This document shows positions 1 to 4,779 of a stretch of 5,237 nucleotides of DNA, in pieces. The notes beneath the pieces are model-generated. The model worked only from the letters and a program-made list of their open reading frames with translations, was not told where the DNA came from and searched no databases. This stretch comes from Francisellaceae bacterium (GTDB taxonomy: Bacteria; Pseudomonadota; Gammaproteobacteria; Berkiellales; Berkiellaceae): assembly GCA_023266415.1 (NCBI GenBank), contig JAHFQG010000058.1:1-5237 (forward strand). The letters run 5' to 3'. Each line of letters opens with the position of its first letter. Position 1 is the first letter of the stretch. A program made the translations under genes and the position numbers.

Positions 1-120
1 AACGGCCTTGAGTCCAAGCACGGGGGCAATTACTTATTCAAGTAGCGATACTTCGGTGGCGATGGTAGATGCCAAAACTGGGGCAGTCACCCTAGTGGGG
101 GCAGGAACGGCGGTGATTAC
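1..120 (+). repeat. 120-bp direct repeat, copy 1 (Ig-like unit)
   Basis: Bases 1-120 are identical to 253-372, a 252-bp (84-codon) offset. Identity stops abruptly at 121, after which the two units differ at many positions. The left limit of the identical tract is outside the window. Confidence 0.97.
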
Positions 121-1234
121 AGGCTCCCAAGCCACGGACAAAAACTATACGGCCAATACGAGTACTTATACTGTGAGGGTGGCCAAAGCAACGCCCATAC
201 TGGGGGGTTTTTTAGATCAAAGTAAAACGTATGGGGATGAGGGATATACTTTAACGGCCTTGAGTCCAAGCACGGGGGCAATTACTTATTCAAGTAGCGA
301 TACTTCGGTGGCGATGGTAGATGCCAAAACTGGGGCAGTCACCCTAGTGGGGGCAGGAACGGCGGTGATTACCGCTTCCCAAGAGACTGATCCTAACTAT
401 ACAGTAACTCAAGCCATTTATACTATTCAGGTGGCGAAGGCTCTTTGTCTTCTAACTGGCTTGACAGATCAGCATAAAATTTTTGGAGATCCTCCTTATA
501 CCCTGCAGGCGTATAGCCCCAGCAGCGCTGACATATTCTATATCAGTAGTCATCCAGCCATAGCAACCGTGGAGGCTAAAACGGGTCTGGTTACCTTGGT
601 AGGAGTAGGGACAACCACCATTACCGCTACACAGGCTTATAGTCGTAATTATGATGGATTACCGGCCCATTATGTTTTAATCGTAGCAGCAGCTCCCGTA
701 GACCCTAGTGTGACGATTGCTAATGTGCCCTTATTTATTCTAAAAATGAATACACAAGTACCCCTCAAAAGCAGTAAAGAGTCTATGACAATACCCCCAT
801 TTGGGAATGGAAGCGTCTTTCTTCCAGCAGGGCCAAGTCCTCTGTTGTCTGTGGAAGGGGCGTCGGTGGTACAAGGTAATAAAGACAGTCAACAACAAAA
901 CGTACTAGGGGATACCGCTTCGCATGCTTTTGTGGAAACCCATCCTCTCAATCCAATCGTTGTTGATGCTGGGGATTTGTTTGTCTATCATATCCCGAAT
1001 GAGGTATTCATCAGTAATAATGTCGATGAACCGTTTCAAATAAACGCCACTCTACATACAGGGGCTCCAGATGAGGTGCCTTTACCCACTTGGTTACACT
1101 TCGATCCTAAAACACAGCAACTCACGGGTACCCCGCCTCCCCATGCACCGTCTAATTTAAACATCCGAATTTCAGTAACCGATCGAGAAGGTCATGAGGC
1201 TTTTACGGTGTTAAAAATCGATATTGTTAAATAA
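1..1234 (+). CDS. Ig-like repeat surface protein, C-terminal part (5' end outside window)
   Basis: The frame is open from base 2 and the TAA is at 1232-1234, so the gene starts upstream; a TTG at base 8 lies inside a repeat and is not a credible start. Three successive 84-residue units are visible: partial (2-184), complete (185-436) and diverged complete (437-688). Each has the bacterial Ig-like group 2 (BID_2/Big_2) core: ITYSSSDTSVA, then V-D/E-AKTG-x-VTLVG-x-GT-x-x-IT. A linker (about 689-960) matches nothing I recognise. The last about 90 residues, with LPTWLHFDPKTQQLTGTPP and then SVTDREGHEAFTVLKIDI, look like a He_PIG/cadherin-like (CADG) domain. Such arrays are usually extracellular adhesins or stalks; that role is inferred, as the N-terminus and any secretion signal are missing. 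It ends convergently with the fic remnant, overlapping by 8 bp, with no terminator hairpin seen between them. A link to the T6SS operon is not indicated. Confidence 0.85.
   Translation, partial: TALSPSTGAITYSSSDTSVAMVDAKTGAVTLVGAGTAVITGSQATDKNYTANTSTYTVRVAKATPILGGFLDQSKTYGDEGYTLTALSPSTGAITYSSSDTSVAMVDAKTGAVTLVGAGTAVITASQETDPNYTVTQAIYTIQVAKALCLLTGLTDQHKIFGDPPYTLQAYSPSSADIFYISSHPAIATVEAKTGLVTLVGVGTTTITATQAYSRNYDGLPAHYVLIVAAAPVDPSVTIANVPLFILKMNTQVPLKSSKESMTIPPFGNGSVFLPAGPSPLLSVEGASVVQGNKDSQQQNVLGDTASHAFVETHPLNPIVVDAGDLFVYHIPNEVFISNNVDEPFQINATLHTGAPDEVPLPTWLHFDPKTQQLTGTPPPHAPSNLNIRISVTDREGHEAFTVLKIDIVK
253..372 (+). repeat. 120-bp direct repeat, copy 2 (Ig-like unit)
   Basis: This is the second copy of the identical tract. 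It encodes the core of the Ig-like unit, from TALSPSTG to AGTAVIT. The third unit (437-688) keeps the same length but is much more diverged, so the perfect match is recent rather than constrained. Confidence 0.97.
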
Positions 1235-1624
1235 GCTTTTTCCATTGATTAAATAGATCACGACTCACACCAAGTCCGTTGACTTTAAACCATTCTAGGT
1301 TTGATAACTCACTAATAACATCTTGTCTGAATTTTGTTTTGTGTTTTTTAGGAATATCCTGATCATGCCGTTGTATCCAGGCGAGAGCTTCTTTGAGATT
1401 GATCCGATCAACAATGATACGACGGATCATCTTACGTCTTTGGGCGCGATACTGAATTCGTAAGGTATCAATACCCATTGATTCCGCAGTGACATCAAAC
1501 AATTGACAAGATCGCCTGTACGCCCACACGTACAAATCTGTTAAAGGACCAAAACAGTTATATTCATAACTAACAATGACAGCAGAAATATAGTCCTCTT
1601 TTTCAACGTCATTAAAAGACAAAG

Positions 1625-1633
1625 GCACTAAAT
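1625..1633. repeat. Target-site duplication, left copy (GCACTAAAT)
   Basis: This 9-bp direct repeat abuts the left end of the MITE and matches 1839-1847 exactly. In the ancestral fic it was a single copy within the codons for HNLVP. Confidence 0.92.
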
Positions 1634-1663
1634 GGCCTTGTTGCATGAATGGCCATGTTTCCA

Positions 1664-1737
1664 CGTCATCCCGAACATTGTGAGGGATCTCCTAAGAGTG
1701 GCATAGAGGGAGATCCCTCGCTACGCTCGGGATGACG
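1664..1737. repeat. Two-stage imperfect hairpin inside the MITE
   Basis: The outer stem is CGTCATCCCGA (1664-1674) pairing with TCGGGATGACG (1727-1737). A symmetric 7/7-nt interruption follows. The inner stem is GAGGGATCTCC (1682-1692) pairing with GGAGATCCCTC (1709-1719), closed by a 16-nt loop (1693-1708). The GTCATCCCGA/GAGGGATCT motif is a common intergenic repeat motif in many bacteria (general knowledge). Any transcript across it in either direction could fold. Confidence 0.85.
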
Positions 1738-1784
1738 GGCTACGCTTGGGATGACTTAACAAAATATATACTACGGGCAACTGG

Positions 1785-1804
1785 ATGCCAGTTTTCACTG
1801 GCAT
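1785..1804. repeat. Small ATGCCAG hairpin inside the MITE
   Basis: ATGCCAG (1785-1791) pairs with CTGGCAT (1798-1804) around a 6-nt loop. It is flanked by CTGG and by a further CATCCAG at 1808-1814. The stem is the same as in the palindromes inside tssL. Confidence 0.8.
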
Positions 1805-1838
1805 GACATCCAGAATGCCTGATTCATGCAACAAGGCC

Positions 1839-1847
1839 GCACTAAAT
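1839..1847. repeat. Target-site duplication, right copy (GCACTAAAT)
   Basis: This is the exact second copy of the 9-bp target sequence, directly after the right terminal repeat. Confidence 0.92.
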
Positions 1848-2156
1848 TATGTTTTATCAGAGGGATATTGGCTGCAAGACGTGCGGTTCGCTTGTTGACA
1901 TCGGAAAATGCTTGTACACAGGAAAGATGTACCCATAGGAAAAAACTCTGTTCATAGGGATCGGAGATTTTATTCGCTACTTGTAAGATTGTTGTTAATA
2001 ATTGCGTTAGCCTCTCCTTCCCTTCAGGAGGCACATACGTGGTGGCAGACACTCGTCTGATAAAGCATAGCTATTTGGTGTTTGTTGTAATAGGTGTACT
2101 ATCTCTTGTTGGAGCAAATTCATAACCATATACCTCAATATAGGACATTACCAACA

Positions 2157-2259
2157 GTCTTGTTGCCTAAATGGGGCATAGAGGGAGATCCCTCACAATG
2201 TTCGGGATGACGTGGAAACATGGCCATTCATGCAACAAGGCCATTCATGCAACAAGGCC
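2157..2259. mobile_element. Second, chimeric or degraded copy of the MITE family
   Basis: Bases 2184-2242 are the perfect reverse complement of 1634-1692 (59 bp), including the terminal repeat. Bases 2176-2194 also match 1701-1719 directly, so the right end is a good copy. The left end (2156-2176) is a poor version of the terminal repeat, sharing CTTGTTGC and AATGG and matching about 15 of 21 bases. The other half of the first element's interior is absent. No convincing target duplication is visible around any choice of ends. The exact left boundary is uncertain by a few bases. Confidence 0.7.
2226..2259. repeat. Tandem duplication of the 17-bp MITE terminal repeat
   Basis: ATTCATGCAACAAGGCC occurs at 2226-2242 and again, identical and with no gap, at 2243-2259. 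It is the same 17-mer as the right end of the element in fic (1822-1838). This leaves two stacked transposase-type ends about 20 bp before the probable tssJ promoter. Confidence 0.95.
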
Positions 2260-2277
2260 TAGCTGTACAATAAGATC

Positions 2278-2305
2278 TTGCCTTTTTTTTAAAATCCCGT
2301 AGAAT
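2278..2305 (+). promoter_or_regulatory. Probable sigma-70-type promoter of the tss operon
   Basis: TTGCCT (2278-2283) and TAGAAT (2300-2305) are separated by 16 bp, with a T/A-rich spacer. They stand 33 bp before the tssJ ATG and are the only promoter-like pair I see between the repeat element and tssJ. Identification is by eye from consensus resemblance. Confidence 0.45.
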
Positions 2306-2325
2306 GAAAAAGTCTAGCGCGAAAT

Positions 2326-2330
2326 AAGGA
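2326..2330 (+). promoter_or_regulatory. tssJ ribosome binding site
   Basis: AAGGA lies 7 nt before the ATG at 2338. It supports this start, which also gives a complete lipoprotein signal. Confidence 0.75.
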
Positions 2331-2337
2331 TAATAAT

Positions 2338-2781
2338 ATGCGCATACTCTTACACACTTTGTTAATGTTAATATTAACAGCATGTCAGTCTTCTAATCAA
2401 ATACAGTTAAATTTGCAACCAGCCGCCTTCTTAAATGCGCTTAATATTGAAAAAAAGACTTACCCCGTGATGGTGCGTGTCTATCAGTTGTCAGAAGAAG
2501 GGGCGTTTATCAACGCTTCTTTTCAAGAATTATGGAAAAAGGATGCTGAGGTACTCGGTGCTACCCTATTAAATCGACGGGAAATAATGCTGAAGCCAAA
2601 TGAGCCTCAACAGGTTCGATTTGCTAAAACCGCTCAAGCGGCTTTTGTGGCGGTGGTGGCTTTGTTTCGTTCTCCTGAGGCAGAGTCTTGGCGTATTATC
2701 CAACCTCTCAATCATTCCTTCTCCCTGGTTCCCAACCAAGTATCCCTTCGTTTTGTAGGCAACCAGATTGAAATTCTGTAA
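2338..2781 (+). CDS. tssJ: T6SS outer-membrane lipoprotein TssJ
   Basis: The product is 147 residues, a normal TssJ size. The N-terminus MRILLHTLLMLILTAC is a short type II signal peptide with lipobox L-T-A-C, so Cys16 should be lipidated after cleavage. The mature part fits the TssJ (VasD/Lip/SciN) beta-sandwich pattern: PVMVRVYQLSEEGAFINASF, then LW..D..VLGATLL..REIMLKPNEPQQVRF, then FVAVVALFR and a final W-R-I-I-Q-PL. In the family, TssJ is anchored in the outer membrane and contacts the periplasmic domain of TssM, starting assembly of the TssJLM membrane complex. It is the first gene of the operon here, with its own promoter-like sequence and RBS. It overlaps tssK by 14 bp. Confidence 0.95.
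   Translation: MRILLHTLLMLILTACQSSNQIQLNLQPAAFLNALNIEKKTYPVMVRVYQLSEEGAFINASFQELWKKDAEVLGATLLNRREIMLKPNEPQQVRFAKTAQAAFVAVVALFRSPEAESWRIIQPLNHSFSLVPNQVSLRFVGNQIEIL
2757..2759 (+). promoter_or_regulatory. Weak RBS deciding the tssK TTG start
   Basis: AGG sits 8 nt before TTG 2768, inside the end of tssJ. An in-frame TAG at 2756-2758 excludes any longer tssK, and the next in-frame TTG (2792) would begin within the conserved LWVEG. TTG 2768 is therefore the only reasonable start. Confidence 0.6.
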
Positions 2782-3979
2782 CTTCCAACCCTTGTGGGTA
2801 GAAGGGACATTACTCACTGCCCCCCACCTCCAATTGTGGGATCAACACCTCCACCAGAGGGCAGCATTGCCTTACCAAGCCCCCCATCAACAGGGTATAC
2901 GGTCGTTTTCATACGATAAATTGGCCCTACACTCCGGTCAACTACAGGTTGTGCAAGTCGAATGGATCATGCAAGGTGCCCATTATACATATCATCAAGA
3001 AGCCTCTTTTCTGCCTTTAAGCCTCACGCTTCCTACTTCAACATCTGACATATTACTTATTTTTCTAGGCCGTATTCGGGCCAATACGGTACACGGTATT
3101 GAGGGCTATCCGTCACATCCCTTACCAGAAGCCCGGTGGAAAGCTGATTATAAAGCCTACCCCGATTGTTATGACAAAACACGCGAGGCAGAGCTGGGGG
3201 TGCTTATACCTCATTGGCAATTATGGGCAGAAAAATTGCCCAATACGGCAGAAGGGGTTCTGTTGGGTCGTTTATTGTACTATCAAGGACATTGGATCTG
3301 GGATGATTCTTTTTGGGCACCGTGCCTATCTATCACCTGTTGGGCTAGGTTGTATCAACAATGCGAAGCTCTGGTATCATTACTTCACTCAGACACAACC
3401 CTTCGAAGCTTAAGCTATCGGTTACGCCAAGCACTGCAATTGTCGGAACATCCTAAAACCGTTTATCTGATTTTATTGGAAATAAGTGCCGTTTTAAATC
3501 TTCCGTTATATGGGACCTACCAGCATGAGCACTTATCCACCTGTTTTTCGCCTCTTTTACAAGCACTGTCAGGTAAGTTATCTGTTCAAATCATCACCAC
3601 GCTGTCGTTTAAGCGTTTAGAGCCTTCTTTTTGGCAAGTAACATCCATTCCAACAGAGTGGTTTTCGTCTCCTGTTTTGTTTTTAGGGGTAAAAGGATTG
3701 ATTTCATCTGAGCAAGCCAAACAACTATCTCGCTGGATAAAAATAGCCTCTCCTCAAGACATTGAAGCGGTTATTCTAGCGTCTGTTTCTGGTGTTTCTG
3801 TTCTGTATCGAGATATTGTGCCATTAAATATCTGCGCTGCCCCCCAAACTATTTATTTTGAATTAAAAACTGACGTTCCTTTATGGCGTAACATCCAACA
3901 GGAGCGGGCCATGTCCGTCTGGGTGTCTCCTAATAGCGTGGCAGACTATACATTCACGCTCACTCCGGGGCAGCTATGA
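2768..3979 (+). CDS. tssK: T6SS baseplate adaptor TssK
   Basis: The product is 403 residues, somewhat shorter than the roughly 440-450 usual for TssK. The N-terminal LWVEGTLLTAPHLQLWDQHL matches the family signature W-x-EG-x-x-L-x-PxHxQ-x-x-D. Next come a beta-rich N-terminal part (RSFSYDKLALHSGQLQVVQ, residues about 45-65), a helical middle region (about 190-280), and a C-terminal part (about 300-403) that should be the receptor-binding domain. TssK is a cytoplasmic trimer, structurally related to phage receptor-binding proteins; it joins the TssEFG baseplate to the cytoplasmic parts of TssL and TssM. The start is TTG at 2768, overlapping tssJ by 14 bp, and the stop overlaps tssL in an ATGA arrangement, so translational coupling is likely. 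The sequence is divergent beyond the N-terminal signature, but operon position makes the assignment firm. Confidence 0.93.
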   Translation: MKFCNFQPLWVEGTLLTAPHLQLWDQHLHQRAALPYQAPHQQGIRSFSYDKLALHSGQLQVVQVEWIMQGAHYTYHQEASFLPLSLTLPTSTSDILLIFLGRIRANTVHGIEGYPSHPLPEARWKADYKAYPDCYDKTREAELGVLIPHWQLWAEKLPNTAEGVLLGRLLYYQGHWIWDDSFWAPCLSITCWARLYQQCEALVSLLHSDTTLRSLSYRLRQALQLSEHPKTVYLILLEISAVLNLPLYGTYQHEHLSTCFSPLLQALSGKLSVQIITTLSFKRLEPSFWQVTSIPTEWFSSPVLFLGVKGLISSEQAKQLSRWIKIASPQDIEAVILASVSGVSVLYRDIVPLNICAAPQTIYFELKTDVPLWRNIQQERAMSVWVSPNSVADYTFTLTPGQL

Positions 3980-4779
3980 ACCCCTACTGGGGGTTGAGTG
4001 GCCCTATTTTATCGTGGGTGGCTTGTTTTGAGACACAATCCGTCATGGATTTCGAAACAACCTACCAAGAAGCTCAACGGCTGATAGAAGCATTTTGGGC
4101 CAACAGTGGTCAAACAGAGGGGGATCGAACGGTACAATATGCGTTAGTTGCCTTAATAGATGAAATGGCAATGCAAAAGACATGGTTGGGGCGGTATGAT
4201 TGGCAACAAAAACCGCTTCAAATGGTGTATTTTCAAGACAATTGCGCAGGAGAGGGATTTTTTGAACGTTTAACACTTCTATCGGTTATGCCAGCGCAGG
4301 CTGGCATCCAGTCCGAATATATTAGACTGGACCCCAGCCTACCCCCAGCCTACGCTGGGGTTAAAGGCTCACGGGGTGACAACAGACTAGATCCCAGTAT
4401 TGTCATGCCAGCGCAGGCTGGCATCCAGTCTGAAAGACGACCTGTTGAGATACAACAATACATTTTAGAAATATATTATTTTTGTTTACAAATGGGGTTT
4501 CGAGGGCGGTATCAATTTTTACCTGAAACAGCGTATGATATTTTAATGAAAGAATTAAAAATTTTACTGCACAACCCAACTGCTATGGTATCGTGCGAAG
4601 AGCGTACGTTGCCTACCATAACCCCGCCCGCCAAACATAGTTATCTAAGATACCAACTGTTGGGCGTGATTGGTTTAGGGGGTCTTTATCTTGTCTTGAC
4701 TCTGATTTTATACTGGCAAAGTGATACACTACACATGCCAGATTTCTCTATTATTCAGGAGATAACCCCCGATGTTTAA
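3976..4779 (+). CDS. tssL: T6SS inner-membrane protein TssL (DotU/IcmH family) with repeat-derived insert
   Basis: The product is 267 residues. The DotU core is clear: ALVALIDEMAMQKTW (residues 56-70), W-Q-x-x-P-L-Q-M-V-Y-F (76-86), GEGFFERL (92-99), then LEIYYFCLQMGFRGRYQ (164-180). One C-terminal membrane segment follows, at about 226-246 (YQLLGVIGLGGLYLVLTLIL), with a short periplasmic tail; no peptidoglycan-binding OmpA-like extension is present. TssL is a tail-anchored inner-membrane protein whose cytoplasmic domain binds TssK and TssM. Residues about 104-152 (VMPAQAGIQ to VMPAQAGIQS) are encoded by palindromic repeat DNA and split the FFERL and LEIYY helices. Removing them leaves about 15 residues between these motifs, as in ordinary DotU proteins. 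The frame stays open throughout. ATG 3976 overlaps the tssK stop (ATGA) with no strong RBS, so initiation is probably coupled. Confidence 0.94.
   Translation: MNPYWGLSGPILSWVACFETQSVMDFETTYQEAQRLIEAFWANSGQTEGDRTVQYALVALIDEMAMQKTWLGRYDWQQKPLQMVYFQDNCAGEGFFERLTLLSVMPAQAGIQSEYIRLDPSLPPAYAGVKGSRGDNRLDPSIVMPAQAGIQSERRPVEIQQYILEIYYFCLQMGFRGRYQFLPETAYDILMKELKILLHNPTAMVSCEERTLPTITPPAKHSYLRYQLLGVIGLGGLYLVLTLILYWQSDTLHMPDFSIIQEITPDV
4288..4434 (+). repeat. Palindromic repeat element inserted in frame in tssL
   Basis: The 26-bp sequence beginning ATGCCAGCGCAGGCTGGCAT lies at 4288-4313 and again, identical, at 4405-4430, 117 bp (39 codons) apart. Each copy contains a perfect 8-bp stem, ATGCCAGC/GCTGGCAT, with loop GCAG. 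Between them are AGACTGGACCCCAG, its variant AGACTAGATCCCAG, and a CCCCAGC/GCTGGGG hairpin. The encoded MPAQAGIQ peptide is typical of intergenic repeats in many proteobacteria (general knowledge). No target duplication is evident. The exact limits within tssL are judged from protein family spacing. Confidence 0.9.
4332..4353 (+). repeat. 11-bp tandem duplication within the tssL insert
   Basis: CCCCAGCCTAC occurs at 4332-4342 and again at 4343-4353. The second copy pairs with GCTGGGG (4354-4360) to form a 7-bp hairpin with loop CTAC. Eleven bases is not a multiple of three, so the duplication affects the reading frame of tssL. Confidence 0.93.
4757..4761 (+). promoter_or_regulatory. tssM ribosome binding site
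   Basis: AGGAG lies 10 nt before ATG 4772, within the end of tssL. It supports the overlapping start. Confidence 0.7.

Larger units (their letters stand above)
1634..1838. mobile_element. 205-bp MITE-like element inserted in fic
   Basis: The ends are perfect 17-bp inverted repeats: GGCCTTGTTGCATGAAT at 1634-1650 and its complement at 1822-1838. The 9-bp sequence GCACTAAAT flanks both sides as a target duplication. No transposase fits in 205 bp, so the element is non-autonomous. Its interior is a large hairpin (1664-1737), a further copy of the GGGATGAC motif (1748-1755), an A+T-rich stretch, and a small ATGCCAG/CTGGCAT hairpin (1785-1804). As I recall it, the IS903 (IS5 family) terminus GGCTTTGTTGAATAAAT matches at 14 of 17 positions, and IS903 also makes 9-bp duplications. 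An IS5-type transposase elsewhere in the genome is therefore the likely mobilising enzyme (inference). Confidence 0.9.
1227..2123 (-). pseudogene. Fic/DOC family protein gene, disrupted by a MITE and by 5' decay
   Basis: On the minus strand, 2052-1839 encodes SATTYVPPEGKERL, then DPYEQSFFLWVHL and the Fic-like motif QAFSDVNKRTAR (1914-1879), followed by LAANIPLIKHNLV. The frame is then cut by the 205-bp element. It resumes at 1633 as PLSFNDVEKEDYISA and runs to TAA at 1229-1227. Removing the element plus one 9-bp target copy joins HNLV to PLSFNDV in frame, giving 203 codons and a stop. Fic proteins usually transfer AMP or another phosphate-containing group onto a target hydroxyl. Here the position of the catalytic His of HxFx(D/E)GN(G/K)R holds Gln, which I recall for one Fic subfamily but cannot confirm. 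Upstream, TAG at 2073-2071 closes the Fic frame. A candidate N-terminal remnant, MNLLQQEIVHLLQQTPNSYA from ATG 2123-2121 with GAGG 9 nt before it, is in another frame. Homologues as I remember them are about 330-380 residues, so much of the N-terminus is missing. The gene is inferred to be non-functional. Confidence 0.85.

Noticed and set aside
1..1234. Ig-like protein as a T6SS effector or accessory gene
   Set aside because: It is separated from the operon by the broken fic gene and repeat elements, shows no PAAR, VgrG, MIX or toxin motif, and is a typical surface repeat protein.
2254..2290. Intrinsic terminator ending in the T-run at 2283-2290
   Set aside because: No complementary G+C-rich stem directly precedes the T-run. 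The tract fits better as the spacer of the tssJ promoter.
2569..2817. An 82-codon minus-strand open frame across the tssJ/tssK junction
   Set aside because: It is antisense to two recognised genes and shows no protein family features.
3099..3413. A 104-codon plus-strand open frame inside tssK
   Set aside because: It lies wholly within tssK in another frame, has no recognisable motif and no RBS, and the tssK frame is supported by family motifs and operon overlaps.
4043..4276. A 77-codon minus-strand open frame in tssL
   Set aside because: It is antisense to the conserved DotU core and is explained by the codon pattern of tssL.
4288..4430. CRISPR-like spaced repeats in tssL
   Set aside because: There are only two copies of a palindromic 26-mer, the separating sequence is itself repeat material, and the whole is translated in frame within TssL.
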